NCBI RefSeq assembly: GCF_004745635.1
Contig: NZ_SRLB01000028.1
Location: forward strand, 16,001 to 80,000
DNA: 64,000 nucleotides
Direction: 5' to 3'
From: Methylobacterium nonmethylotrophicum
GTDB lineage: Bacteria > Pseudomonadota > Alphaproteobacteria > Rhizobiales > Beijerinckiaceae
Positions 43,439 through 51,852 of the stretch are shown here, piece by piece. The translations under genes were made by a program, and so were the position numbers. The notes beneath the pieces are model-generated. The model was not told the DNA's origin. It worked only from the letters and a program-made list of their open reading frames with translations, and made no database searches. The number at the start of each line of letters is the position of its first letter. Position 1 is the first letter of the stretch.

Positions 43439-43468
43439 GAACAGGCAAGTGAGAACAGGCAAGTGAGG
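43430..43468 (+). repeat. 14-bp tandem repeat spanning stop and start codons
   Basis: GGCAAGTGAGAACA occurs twice in tandem and a third time partially (GGCAAGTGAGG). The first copy contains the binding-protein stop and the third contains the permease GTG start (43463). Because 14 is not a multiple of 3, the extra units change spacing without extending either protein. Confidence 0.7.
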
Positions 43469-44218
43469 TCCCGCCCCGCGGCGGCTCTCCTCCCGCTCGT
43501 CGGGCTCGCCGCCTTCTTCGCCCTGTGGGAGGCGTTTCCCCGGCTCGACCTCGTCAATCCGGCCTTCCTGCCGCCGCCCTCGGTCATCCCGGAGGCCTTC
43601 CTGCGCGAGCTGCGCTCCGGGCAGTGGCTGATGGCGATCGGCGGCAGCCTCGGGCATTACCTGGGCGGCCTGGCGCTCGGCATCGTCCTCGGCATCGCGG
43701 TCGGCACGCTGACGGGCATGTCGCGCACGGCCGAGGGGCTGACCGCCTGGATCGTGCGGGTCCTGCGCCCGGTGCCGGGCCTCGCCTGGGTGCCCTTCGC
43801 CATCATCTGGTTCGGGGTCAGCCCCGAGGCGGCCCTGTTCATCGTCGCCGTCGGCGTGTTCTGGATCGTCTACTTCGCGAGCCACGGGGCGATCCGCGGC
43901 GTCGACCGCGACCTGATCGAGCTCGCCGCCGCCTTCGGCTTCCGCTCGGCGCCCGAGCGCCTCCTCACGGTGGTGTGGCCGGCGGCCACCCCGGGGATCC
44001 TCGTCGGCGTGCGCACCGCGATCGGGCAGGCCTGGATGGCGGTGGTGGCGGCCGAGATCTTCGGGGTCGCGGGCCTCGGCCAGCGGATGATGCAGGCCTC
44101 GACGCTGCTCGCGACCGACATCGTGGTCGTCTACATGCTCACCATGGCGCTGCTCTACGGCGTGTTCGACGCCGCCTTCACCGCCCTCCAAGGCTGGATG
44201 CTCCGATGGCGGGCCTGA
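43463..44218 (+). CDS. ABC transporter permease, SsuC/TauC type
   Basis: 251 residues, six membrane helices. It opens AAALLPLVGLAAFFALWEAF and carries NPAFLPPPSVIPEAFLREL, PVPGLAWVPFAIIWFGVSPE and the EAA loop ELAAAFGFRSAPERLLTVVW followed by PAATPGILVGVRTAIGQAWM, all typical of SsuC-like BPD_transp_1 permeases. GTG 43463 is the only suitable start after the tandem repeat. Its 3' end overlaps the ATPase gene by 13 bases. Confidence 0.9.
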   Translation: MRSRPAAALLPLVGLAAFFALWEAFPRLDLVNPAFLPPPSVIPEAFLRELRSGQWLMAIGGSLGHYLGGLALGIVLGIAVGTLTGMSRTAEGLTAWIVRVLRPVPGLAWVPFAIIWFGVSPEAALFIVAVGVFWIVYFASHGAIRGVDRDLIELAAAFGFRSAPERLLTVVWPAATPGILVGVRTAIGQAWMAVVAAEIFGVAGLGQRMMQASTLLATDIVVVYMLTMALLYGVFDAAFTALQGWMLRWRA

Positions 44219-44979
44219 TCGCGATCCGGGACCTGGCGCTGACCTTCACCCGCGACGGCGCCCGCACCACGGTGCTGTCGGGCCTCGACCTCGACATCGA
44301 GCCCGGCGAGTTCCTGGCGATCGTCGGTGCCTCGGGCGTCGGCAAGTCGACGCTCCTGCGCGTCGTCGCCGGCCTCGTGCCGCCGAGCGCCGGCACCGTC
44401 AGGTTAAGCGATCCCGAGCCCGGCCGCCGGGCGGTGTCCCTGGTGTTCCAGGATTCCCGCCTGCTGCCCTGGCGCCGCGTCCTCGACAACGTCGCCTTCG
44501 GGCTCGAGAAGCTGCGCCTGCCCCGGGCCGAGCGGCGCCGGCGGGCGCAAGGAGCCCTGGCGCGGGTCGGCCTCGCCGATCTCGCCGGGCGCTGGCCGTT
44601 CCAGCTCTCCGGCGGCCAGCGCCAGCGGGTGGCGCTGGCCCGGGCGCTCGCGGTCGAGCCGCACGTGCTCCTGATGGACGAGCCGTTCTCGGCCCTCGAC
44701 GCGCTGACCCGCGAGAGCCTGCAGGACGAGCTCGCCCGGCTCTGCCGCGCTTACCGTCAGACCGTCCTGTTCGTCACCCACGACATCGAGGAGGCGGTCA
44801 CCCTCGCCGACCGGGTCGTGGTGCTGGCCGGCCGCCCGGGCCGGATCGTCGCCGCGCACCGGGTCGCGGGGGGCCAGCCGCGGGACCGGTCGGCCCCGGA
44901 GCTGAAGGCGGTCGCGCAGGCGATCCGGGAGGATCTGGCGGGAGCTGGAGTCAGCCAGAACCTGCAGACCGCAGACTAG
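44206..44979 (+). CDS. ABC transporter ATP-binding protein, SsuB/TauB type
   Basis: 257 residues from ATG 44206. Walker A GASGVGKST (about 41-49), Q-loop LVFQDSRLLPWRRVLDNVAF (the SsuB/TauB LLPW motif), signature LSGGQRQRVALARALA, Walker B VLLMDEPFSALDALTRESLQ and the H-loop VTHDIEEAVTLADRVVVL. It energises the sulfonate/taurine-type importer. The C-terminal 30 residues are variable. Confidence 0.92.
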   Translation: MAGLIAIRDLALTFTRDGARTTVLSGLDLDIEPGEFLAIVGASGVGKSTLLRVVAGLVPPSAGTVRLSDPEPGRRAVSLVFQDSRLLPWRRVLDNVAFGLEKLRLPRAERRRRAQGALARVGLADLAGRWPFQLSGGQRQRVALARALAVEPHVLLMDEPFSALDALTRESLQDELARLCRAYRQTVLFVTHDIEEAVTLADRVVVLAGRPGRIVAAHRVAGGQPRDRSAPELKAVAQAIREDLAGAGVSQNLQTAD

Positions 44980-45092
44980 CCGGGGCGGAAACCACATCTC
45001 TCGGCATCATCGCGGGTTCCGCTTCCGCGGTCCCGGGACGCCGCGCGTGCGAAGTCGGTCGATGGCAAGGGTCGAGGCCGGGGCTCGCCGCC

Positions 45093-46442
45093 TCACCGCC
45101 GCAGCCGGTTCCCCAGCACGAACCCGAACAGCCCCATCAGCACGATCCCGGTCGCGCCCTGCACGCCGACGAGCAGGTTCGTCACCCGGCCGACCGGCTT
45201 GATGCCGATCTCCGGCGGGTTCGCCGTCATCATGTTGAGGGCGCTGTAGCTGAGGAGATCGATGGCGTTGTAGGTCGCCTGCCCGCCGCCCTCCGGGATC
45301 AGGCCGCCGGTGAGGCCGTAGAGCCCGGCGAAGACCACGATGATCAGCGCGAAGGCGCGGAACATCCGCGACAGGCTCTCGCCGTAATCGCACAGCCACT
45401 CGACGAAGTGGTCGGCAAGCCAGCGGTAGCCGTGGCGCATGAGATCGCCCCGGTCGCGTGCGCGCCAGGCGGCGCGGGCCTGGACCCCGGCATGCAGGCG
45501 GCCCATGCGGCGGCGGCGGCGATAGGCCCAGCCGGCCTCGTCGTGGCTGCCGATGCTCTGGAAGTTCTGCTCCAGCGCGAGGTAGCTCGCCTTGGCCGCC
45601 TCGTACTCGCCGGCGACCTCCTCGCCCACCGTCTCGCCGATCTGCGCGGCGCGGAACCGTGTGCCGTTGAGCCAGGCGCCGGCGAAGCGGGCGTGGCGCA
45701 AGGAGCAGGACGAGAGATCGAGCCGCACCAGGGTCGCGGCCGAAAGGTCGGCCCCGGAGAGGTCGGCTCCGTCGAGCTTGGCGCCCGTCAGCGTGGCGCC
45801 GCGCAGGCGCGAGCCGGTGAGCCGGGCCTTGGTCAGGCTCGCGCCCTCGAAATCGGCGTGGGTCAGGTTGGCGTCGGAGAGGTTGACCTCGTCGAGGCGC
45901 GCGCCGCGGAACGTCGTGTAGTCGGCGTCGGCTCCGGTGAAGTCGGCGCCCCACAGGTCGGCGCCGGAGAAATCCGCCCCGTCGAGCAGGCTGCGCGGCA
46001 GGCGGGCGAAGCGCAAGGACGCGTCCCGGAAGCTCGCATCCTCCAGCATCGCCTCCGTGAAGTCGGCCTGGCCCCCGGCGACGCCGACGAAGCGGGCGCC
46101 GCTGAGGTCGGCCTTCCCGAAATCCGCTTCCTCGATCAGCGCGCCGGAAAAGTCAGCCGATCGGGCCAGCGCCCCGGCGAGCCGCGCGCGCTTCAGGGTG
46201 GCACCGGTGAGGTCGGCCTGCTCGAGATCGCTGCCCGGGATCGCGGCCCCGGCGAGGTTCAGGCCCTGGCGGTCCGCATCCCACCACGCCGCGTCGCCGG
46301 CGATCGGCGACAGGGCGTCCCGGCTCAAGCTCGCCTCGCGCAGGTCGAGGCCGTCGCGATTGAGCGGTCCCTCCTGCGCCGCGATCTCGGCGAGGAGCGC
46401 GCCGACGCGCGGGTCGAGCGGGACTTTGGGTCGGGAGTTCAC
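45093..46442 (-). CDS. Pentapeptide-repeat protein with C-terminal two-helix membrane domain
   Basis: 449 residues. Residues about 60-275 hold some thirty pentapeptide repeats (A(D/N)LxG pattern: LEQADLTGATLKRARLAGAL, DGADFSGADLWGADFTGADA, GAKLDGADLSGADLSAATLV), predicting a right-handed beta-helix rod. A basic linker (YRRRRRMGRLHAG) follows, then two hydrophobic segments (FRAFALIIVVFAGLYGLTGG and VGVQGATGIVLMGLFGFVLG) that frame NAIDLLSYSALNMMTANPPE, the position of a pore loop in two-helix potassium-channel-like (Ion_trans_2) domains, though no TVGYGD selectivity sequence is present. Function unknown; a membrane-anchored scaffold or channel-like sensor is plausible. Confidence 0.82.
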   Translation of the reverse strand: MNSRPKVPLDPRVGALLAEIAAQEGPLNRDGLDLREASLSRDALSPIAGDAAWWDADRQGLNLAGAAIPGSDLEQADLTGATLKRARLAGALARSADFSGALIEEADFGKADLSGARFVGVAGGQADFTEAMLEDASFRDASLRFARLPRSLLDGADFSGADLWGADFTGADADYTTFRGARLDEVNLSDANLTHADFEGASLTKARLTGSRLRGATLTGAKLDGADLSGADLSAATLVRLDLSSCSLRHARFAGAWLNGTRFRAAQIGETVGEEVAGEYEAAKASYLALEQNFQSIGSHDEAGWAYRRRRRMGRLHAGVQARAAWRARDRGDLMRHGYRWLADHFVEWLCDYGESLSRMFRAFALIIVVFAGLYGLTGGLIPEGGGQATYNAIDLLSYSALNMMTANPPEIGIKPVGRVTNLLVGVQGATGIVLMGLFGFVLGNRLRR

Positions 46443-46721
46443 CGCTCAGGCGCGCCCGGCGCAGCCGACGGGCCTGTCCATGCCATGGCGCACGCGTGTT
46501 CCTTCGCGAGAGGGGCCGGGCCGGTATCAGCCACGGACCCGGCGGGAATGCAACGGCGGGGCCGCGCGACCCGCGCACCGCCCGGAAACGGCGCGACGAT
46601 CGCCGTCCTCGACGTTCGCAATCAATGTAACATCGAGCGAATCAGAAAATTAATGATTGCGATTTGCAAATTCTTATATCGTGGTGCCACAAGACATGTT
46701 CTGAAGAAGAGGGGGTGCGTG

Positions 46722-47195
46722 GTGAAGAGAACGGTATGTTTTTCGGTTTGCGCTGTCCTGCTCTTGTCCGGTACGGCCTCGGCGCAGGGTCTGGACGGCA
46801 TGGTGGTGCTGAAAGGCGTGTGCAGCCCGAAGAGCCACATCGCGGAAGGGCGCATCGGCGAAGACCTGACCAGGCGGCAATCCCGCTTCTTCTGTGATGC
46901 CGCGGTGATCACGACGCCGAACGGTCAGGCGGGGCGCAGACTCGTGAACTTCGCGGAGTCGAGATCACACACGCGCCCGCCCATCGGCTTTGCCGGCACG
47001 ATGGTCGAGCGCGACATCATGCAAGTTCACCGGGTCTACCTGCAATCCGGACAGGCGCTCGCCGTTTCGGACGGCTACTGCAAATTTTTCAGCACGAACA
47101 AAGCAATTCATGGGATCGCCTGTGGAGCGAAGATCGACAATGGGGGCAGGCGGACAGTTCCGATCGTCGCGTTCGATGGGCGCGTTCAGTCGTGA
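46722..47195 (+). CDS. Small secreted protein of unknown function
   Basis: 157 residues from GTG 46722 (GTG 46719 is also in frame), with GAAGAGGGGG just upstream. Signal peptide KRTVCFSVCAVLLLSGTASA, cleaved near AQG (21). The mature chain has four cysteines (GVCSPKSH, RFFCDAAVI, DGYCKFFS, HGIACGAK) that could form two disulfides. It shows a beta-rich pattern with VHRVYLQSGQALAVSDGYCK and a TTPNGQAGRRLVNFAES segment. Upstream DNA (46615-46690) and the gene are more AT-rich than the neighbours, which hints at recent acquisition. Family not recognised. Confidence 0.65.
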   Translation: MKRTVCFSVCAVLLLSGTASAQGLDGMVVLKGVCSPKSHIAEGRIGEDLTRRQSRFFCDAAVITTPNGQAGRRLVNFAESRSHTRPPIGFAGTMVERDIMQVHRVYLQSGQALAVSDGYCKFFSTNKAIHGIACGAKIDNGGRRTVPIVAFDGRVQS

Positions 47196-47347
47196 CTCGC
47201 TCATCGAGCAAATACGGTCTGCTTTCGATGGGTCAATTGCAGATAAAATCATGCATTCGGCACCTTATTTTGGCGGCATGTCTTGCCGGATCCGGATGAA
47301 CCTTCGATGGCGTGGACGAGGCCGGTGCCGTCCCGGTTCCTCCTCCG

Positions 47348-48259
47348 TCACGCCTCGTCCGAAGCCGCCGCGGTGAGGGTGACCCGGGCCGCCCGCACCT
47401 CCGCCAGGAAGGCCCGCGCCAGTCGCGACAGCGGCTCGGCCTCCGACCACAGCATGAAGGCCTCGACCGGCGTCGTCGGCGCGAAGGGGCGCACCACCAC
47501 CGGGTGCGCGCCGCCCTGCGAGGGCGAGAACGGATCGACCACCGCGACGCCGACGCCCGCTCCCGCCAGCACGCAGGCGGTGTTGCAGTAGCGGACCTCC
47601 ACGGTGGCGCCGAACGGCACGCCGGCCCGGGAGAAGCTGTCCCGCACCGCCTCGCCGAGGCGGGTGCCGCGCTCGAGCCCGATGAAGGGATGACGCGCGA
47701 GGTCGGCCGGCGTGACGCTCGCCTTCAGGCTCAAGGGATGGTCGGGGGCCATGACGCAGACCATCTCGCCCCGGTGCACCACCTCGTGGGCGATGCCGAC
47801 GTGGTTCGACAGGCCGAGCGCGAAGCCGAGTTCCGCGACGCGGCTGGTGACGCCGTCGACCACGCCCTCGTAGCGGCGCACGTCGAAGAAGATCCGCGTC
47901 TGCGGCCGCTGGCGCACGAAGGCGGCAAGGGCCCGCGGCAGCAGGCTGTAGGCCAGCGGCGGCGTCGCCATGAGGGCGAGGTGCCCGTGCCGGTTCTCGC
48001 GCAGGTCGCGCAGGCGTCCCTGGAGCTTGCCGTGGAGCGCGAAGATCGCCTCGCTCTCACGGTAGAGCGTCATCGCCTCGGCGGTCGGGAACAGCCGGTT
48101 GTTGATCCGGTCGAACAGCGGGAAGCCGACCTGCGCCTCCATCGCCTTGAGGGCATTGCTCACCGCTGGCTGCGACACCGCCAGCTCCTCGGCCGCCGCC
48201 AGGGTGGTGCGGTGCCGGACCACCGCCCGCAGGATCTCGAGCTGCCGCAGGTTCATCAT
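47348..48259 (-). CDS. LysR-family transcriptional regulator
   Basis: 303 residues from ATG 48259 (ATG 48256 is equally possible). The HTH is MNLRQLEILRAVVRHRTTLA, AAEELAVSQPAVSNALKAME, AQVGFPLFDRINNRLFPTAE; the effector domain includes HLALMATPPLAYSLLPRALA and LAGAGVGVAVVDPFSPSQGG. It is divergent from the N-carbamoyl-D-amino-acid hydrolase operon at 48403, the standard LysR layout, so it most likely regulates that operon in response to its substrate. Confidence 0.92.
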   Translation of the reverse strand: MMNLRQLEILRAVVRHRTTLAAAEELAVSQPAVSNALKAMEAQVGFPLFDRINNRLFPTAEAMTLYRESEAIFALHGKLQGRLRDLRENRHGHLALMATPPLAYSLLPRALAAFVRQRPQTRIFFDVRRYEGVVDGVTSRVAELGFALGLSNHVGIAHEVVHRGEMVCVMAPDHPLSLKASVTPADLARHPFIGLERGTRLGEAVRDSFSRAGVPFGATVEVRYCNTACVLAGAGVGVAVVDPFSPSQGGAHPVVVRPFAPTTPVEAFMLWSEAEPLSRLARAFLAEVRAARVTLTAAASDEA

Positions 48260-48362
48260 CACTCCGGGTTATAGTCGGGCGGAATTTATCATAAGTGTCA
48301 GGATTGTGGGGGGCGTCAGGAATATGCATGATCGGCTCATGAAGGTGGGCCGAGACAGCGTA

Positions 48363-48381
48363 ATGCTTGTTGATTAAGCAT
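48363..48381. promoter_or_regulatory. LysR-type operator dyad
   Basis: ATGCTT, 7 bases (GTTGATT), AAGCAT in the divergent region between the LysR gene and the hydrolase gene. It fits the interrupted dyad bound by LysR-type regulators. A second AT-rich palindrome, TTATCATAA, is about 75 bases to its left near 48287-48295 and could be the activation or recognition half. The dyad lies 22 bases before the hydrolase start, which would favour repression if occupied. Confidence 0.45.
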
Positions 48382-48402
48382 GATGCCTACCATGAGGTCA
48401 TG

Positions 48403-49359
48403 ATGTCCCGTTACGTCACCGTGGCGGCGGCCCAGATGGGGCCGACCCAGCGCGCCGATTCCCGCGCCCATACCCTCGACCGGCTGATCCGCCTGCTCGA
48501 AGAGGCGGCCGCCCGCGGAGCGACCCTCGTGGTCTTCCCCGAGCTGGCCTTCACGACATTCTTCCCACGCTGGCTCCTCGAAGGCGAGGAGCTCGACCGA
48601 TATTTCGAGCGGGCGATGCCCAATCCCGCGGTGCAGCCGCTGTTCGACCGCGCCCGGGAGCTCGGGGTCGGCTTCAACATCGGCTACGCCGAGCTGACGC
48701 CGGAGGGCGAGCGCTTCAACAGCACCATCCTGGTGCAGCCGGACGGGTCGATCCTCGGGCGCTATCGCAAGGTCCACCTGCCGGGCTCCGTCGAGCCGCG
48801 GCCGGGCGCGCGCTTCCAGCAGCTCGAGAAGCGCTACTTCTCCTACGGCAGGACCGGCTTCCCGGCCTTCCGGGCCGGCGCGGCGTGGTCCGGCGCGATC
48901 ATCGGGATGATGATCTGCAACGACCGTCGCTGGCCCGAGGCTTGGCGGGTGCTGGGGCTCCAGGGCGTCGAGCTCGTTTGCGTCGGCTATAACTCGGCCG
49001 CCTACGACCCGAACGGCGGCACCAGCGAGGACGCGTCCCTGCGCACCTTCCACTCGACGCTGGTCGCCCAGGCCAATGCCTACATGAACGCCACCTGGGC
49101 GGTGGCGGTGGCCAAGGCCGGGGACGAGGACGGCTCGGGCCTGATCGGCGGCTCCTGCATCGTCGATCCCGACGGGCGCATCGTCGCGCAGGCGCAGACC
49201 CTCGGCGACGAGGTGCTGGTGGCCGAGTGCGACCTCGATCGCTGCCGCCAGGGCAAGGACAAGATGTTCAATTTCGGCCAGCACCGGCAGCCGGCGCAGT
49301 ACGGGCCGATCACCGAGCGCGCCGGCGTGATCGAGCCGGCCCCCCTCGCGGCGGAGTGA
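48403..49359 (+). CDS. N-carbamoyl-D-amino-acid hydrolase (carbon-nitrogen hydrolase)
   Basis: 318 residues. ATG 48403 is chosen because GAGG lies 5 bases upstream and it puts the catalytic residues at family positions: Glu47 (VVFPELAFTTFFP), Lys123 (RYRKVHLPGS) and Cys172 (GMMICNDRRWPE). FFPRWLLE and the GYNSAAYDPNG region match D-carbamoylases of Agrobacterium type (about 304 residues). The enzyme hydrolyses N-carbamoyl-D-amino acids to D-amino acid, CO2 and ammonia, the second step of hydantoin breakdown. It is the first gene of a run with a polar amino-acid importer. Confidence 0.9.
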   Translation: MSRYVTVAAAQMGPTQRADSRAHTLDRLIRLLEEAAARGATLVVFPELAFTTFFPRWLLEGEELDRYFERAMPNPAVQPLFDRARELGVGFNIGYAELTPEGERFNSTILVQPDGSILGRYRKVHLPGSVEPRPGARFQQLEKRYFSYGRTGFPAFRAGAAWSGAIIGMMICNDRRWPEAWRVLGLQGVELVCVGYNSAAYDPNGGTSEDASLRTFHSTLVAQANAYMNATWAVAVAKAGDEDGSGLIGGSCIVDPDGRIVAQAQTLGDEVLVAECDLDRCRQGKDKMFNFGQHRQPAQYGPITERAGVIEPAPLAAE

Positions 49360-49364
49360 CTCTG

Positions 49365-50201
49365 ATGCGGCGCACCCTCGTCCTCGCGGCCCTGGCCGCT
49401 CTCGCGGCGAGCGCCCTCGCGGCGGGCCGTGCCGCAGCCACCGGCCTGCCGGAGGAGATCCGCCAGCGCGGACAGGTCCGGCTCGCCGTCAACGCCACCT
49501 ACGCGCCGATGGAGTACCGCGACCCCGAGACCAACACGCTGAAAGGCCTCGACATCGACCTCGCGACGGAGATGGCCAAGCGCCTCGGCGTCAGCATCGC
49601 CTGGAGCGAGGTGCCCTTCGCCGAGCTGATCCTGTCGCTGCAGACCGGCCGGTCGGACTTCGTCATCAGCGGCATCTCCGACCGCGCCTCGCGGCGGGAC
49701 AAGGCCGACTTCATCGACTACCTGACGACCGGGGCGCAGTTCTTCGTCCTCGCCGGCAGCCCGGCCGCGACTGAGACGGACCTGTGCGGCAAGCGGATCG
49801 GCACCACCCGCAGCACCTCGTTCCCGGTCCAGATCGAGGAGTGGAGCGCCAAGACCTGCGTGGCCGCGGGCAGGCCGCCGGCGATCGTCGCGCCGGGCGA
49901 GAACAGCATCGACGTGCGCACCCAGCTCAAGCAGGGCCGCATCGATGCCGCCGTCCAGGGCAGCGAGACGCTGCCCTACGCGCAGAGCCTCGAGGCCGGC
50001 CGCTACCGGGTGGTCGGGGCGCCGTTCACCAGGGGCTACCAGGGGATCATGGTGCGCAAGGAGGACACGGCCCTGCGCGAGACCTTGACCGCGACCCTGC
50101 GGGCGATGATCGCGGACGGGACCTACGGCACGATCCTGGCGAAGTACGGCCTCTCGGCCAATGCGGTGGCCGAGCCCCTCCTGAACGCGAGCGACCAATG
50201 A
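49365..50201 (+). CDS. Polar amino-acid-type ABC substrate-binding protein, first of two
   Basis: 278 residues with a signal peptide (RRTLVLAALAALAASALAAG, cut near AAA-TG at 26). Family 3 receptor: EIRQRGQVRLAVNATYAPME, GLDIDLATEMAKRLGVSIAW, LILSLQTGRSDFVISGISDR. Two cysteines (DLCGKRIGTT and AKTCVAAG) are placed to form a disulfide in the second lobe, as in its paralogue at 51853. It starts 5 bases after the hydrolase stop and overlaps the permease gene by ATGA, so the substrate is probably an N-carbamoyl amino acid, a hydantoin or a D-amino acid (inferred). Confidence 0.9.
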   Translation: MRRTLVLAALAALAASALAAGRAAATGLPEEIRQRGQVRLAVNATYAPMEYRDPETNTLKGLDIDLATEMAKRLGVSIAWSEVPFAELILSLQTGRSDFVISGISDRASRRDKADFIDYLTTGAQFFVLAGSPAATETDLCGKRIGTTRSTSFPVQIEEWSAKTCVAAGRPPAIVAPGENSIDVRTQLKQGRIDAAVQGSETLPYAQSLEAGRYRVVGAPFTRGYQGIMVRKEDTALRETLTATLRAMIADGTYGTILAKYGLSANAVAEPLLNASDQ

Positions 50202-51055
50202 GCAGCGGACGCGCCCTGGCGGAGGGCTTTCCCGACCTCACCGGCCTGCCGACCGCCCGGCGGACCCATTGGGGCCGCTGGATCGCCGCCGGCCTGATCC
50301 TCGTCGTCCTGGCGCTGATCGGGCGCGCCTTCGCGCAGGGCCAGATCGAGTGGGCTTACGTCGGCCGCTTCCTCACCGTGCCGGTGATCCTGCGCGGCAT
50401 CGTCAACACCCTGGTCATGGCGGTGCTGGCGATGAGCCTCGGCATCGTGCTGGGCCTCGTCGTGGCGGTGATGCGGCTCTCGCCGAACCCGGTGCTGAAG
50501 GGGGTGGCCGCCGGCTACACCTGGCTGTTTCGCGGCACGCCGCTGATCCTGCAGCTGCTGCTCTGGTTCAACCTGGCGCTGGTCTTTCCCGTCATCGGCA
50601 TCCCGGGCCTGTGGTCGGCGAAGTCGGTCGAGGTGATGACGCCGTTCCTCGCCGCTTTGCTGGGCCTCGGCATCAACCAGGGCGCCTATACCTCGGAGGT
50701 GATGCGCGCCGGCCTGCTCTCGGTCGATGCCGGGCAGTACGAGGCCGCGCAGGCGATCGGCATGGGCCGGCTCAAGGCGCTCTATCGCATCATCCTGCCC
50801 CAGGCGATGCGGGTGGTGCTGCCGCCGCTCGGCAACGAGTTCATCGGCATGGTCAAGGCGACCTCGCTCGCCAGCGTGATCCAGTACCCGGAGGTGCTGC
50901 ACGCCGCCGAGAACATCTACTACGCCAATTCCCGGGTCATCGAGCTCCTGATCGTCGCCGGCCTCTGGTACCTGCTGGTGGTCTCGATCCTCACGCCCTT
51001 GCAGATGCTGCTCGAGCGGCGCTTCTCCCGCGGTACCGCGAGGATCACCAAATGA
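50198..51055 (+). CDS. Polar amino-acid-type ABC permease
   Basis: 285 residues. One N-terminal helix (WIAAGLILVVLALIGRAFAQ), then the HisMQ-type core: LRGIVNTLVMAVLAMSLGIV, GYTWLFRGTPLILQLLLWFN, GAYTSEVMRAGLLSVDAGQY, EAAQAIGMGRLKALYRIILP (EAA loop) and NEFIGMVKATSLASVIQYPE. It works as a homodimer with the following ATPase. ATGA overlaps at both ends show tight coupling. Confidence 0.92.
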   Translation: MSSGRALAEGFPDLTGLPTARRTHWGRWIAAGLILVVLALIGRAFAQGQIEWAYVGRFLTVPVILRGIVNTLVMAVLAMSLGIVLGLVVAVMRLSPNPVLKGVAAGYTWLFRGTPLILQLLLWFNLALVFPVIGIPGLWSAKSVEVMTPFLAALLGLGINQGAYTSEVMRAGLLSVDAGQYEAAQAIGMGRLKALYRIILPQAMRVVLPPLGNEFIGMVKATSLASVIQYPEVLHAAENIYYANSRVIELLIVAGLWYLLVVSILTPLQMLLERRFSRGTARITK

Positions 51056-51822
51056 GCGCTCGGCCCCTCGTCGCCGTCCGCCGCGTCTCGAAGAGCTTCG
51101 GCACCTTCAAGGCCCTGAACGACGTCTCGCTCGACGTGCGTCCCGGCGAGGTGATGTGCCTGATCGGCGCCTCGGGCTCGGGCAAGACGACGCTGCTGCG
51201 CTGCGTCAACCAGCTCACCCGGATCGATGCCGGCGGCATCTGGGTCGACGGCGAGCTTTTGGGGATGCGCGAATCCGGCGGGCGCCTGCATGCCTTGAGC
51301 GAGCGCGAGGTGGCGCGCCAGCGCCTCAAGACCGGCATGGTCTTCCAGCGCTTCAACCTCTTCCCGCACAAGACCGCCCTCGAGAACGTCACCGAGGGCC
51401 CGGTGCATGTCCAGGGCCGCCGGCCGGCGGAGGTGCGCGACGAGGCGATGGCGCTCCTCGCCCGGGTCGGGCTCGCCGCCAAGGCCGGCAACTACCCGTC
51501 CCAGCTCTCCGGCGGGCAGCAGCAGCGCGTCGCCATCGCCCGCGCGCTCGCCATGAAGCCGCAGCTGATGCTGTTCGACGAGCCGACCTCGGCCCTCGAC
51601 CCGGAGCTCGTCGGCGAGGTGCTGGCGGTGATGCGCGAGCTTGCGCGCTCGGGCATGACCATGATGGTCGTCACCCACGAGCTGGGCTTCGCCCGCGAGG
51701 TCGCCGACACCGTGGTCTACATGGACCAGGGTGCCATCGTCGAGGCGGGCACGCCCGCCGAGGTTCTGGGCGGGCCGCGCGAGGCCCGCACCCGCAGCTT
51801 CCTCTCGGCGGTGATCGGCTGA
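51052..51822 (+). CDS. Polar amino-acid-type ABC ATP-binding protein (GlnQ-like)
   Basis: 256 residues. Walker A GASGSGKTT (about 39-47), Q-loop GMVFQRFNLFPHKTALENVT, signature LSGGQQQRVAIARALAMKP, Walker B LMLFDEPTSALDPELVGEVL and VVTHELGFAREVADTVVYMD. It starts in an ATGA overlap with the permease stop. It energises the importer whose two receptors flank it in the operon. Confidence 0.93.
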   Translation: MSARPLVAVRRVSKSFGTFKALNDVSLDVRPGEVMCLIGASGSGKTTLLRCVNQLTRIDAGGIWVDGELLGMRESGGRLHALSEREVARQRLKTGMVFQRFNLFPHKTALENVTEGPVHVQGRRPAEVRDEAMALLARVGLAAKAGNYPSQLSGGQQQRVAIARALAMKPQLMLFDEPTSALDPELVGEVLAVMRELARSGMTMMVVTHELGFAREVADTVVYMDQGAIVEAGTPAEVLGGPREARTRSFLSAVIG

Positions 51823-51852
51823 GAGATGGTTTTCCTGAGTGAGGAGGGATTG

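Noticed and set aside
42284..44191. 635-codon minus-strand frame opposite the SsuA/SsuC genes
   Set aside because: Antisense artefact; rich in Arg, Asp, Gly and His with no recognisable domain.
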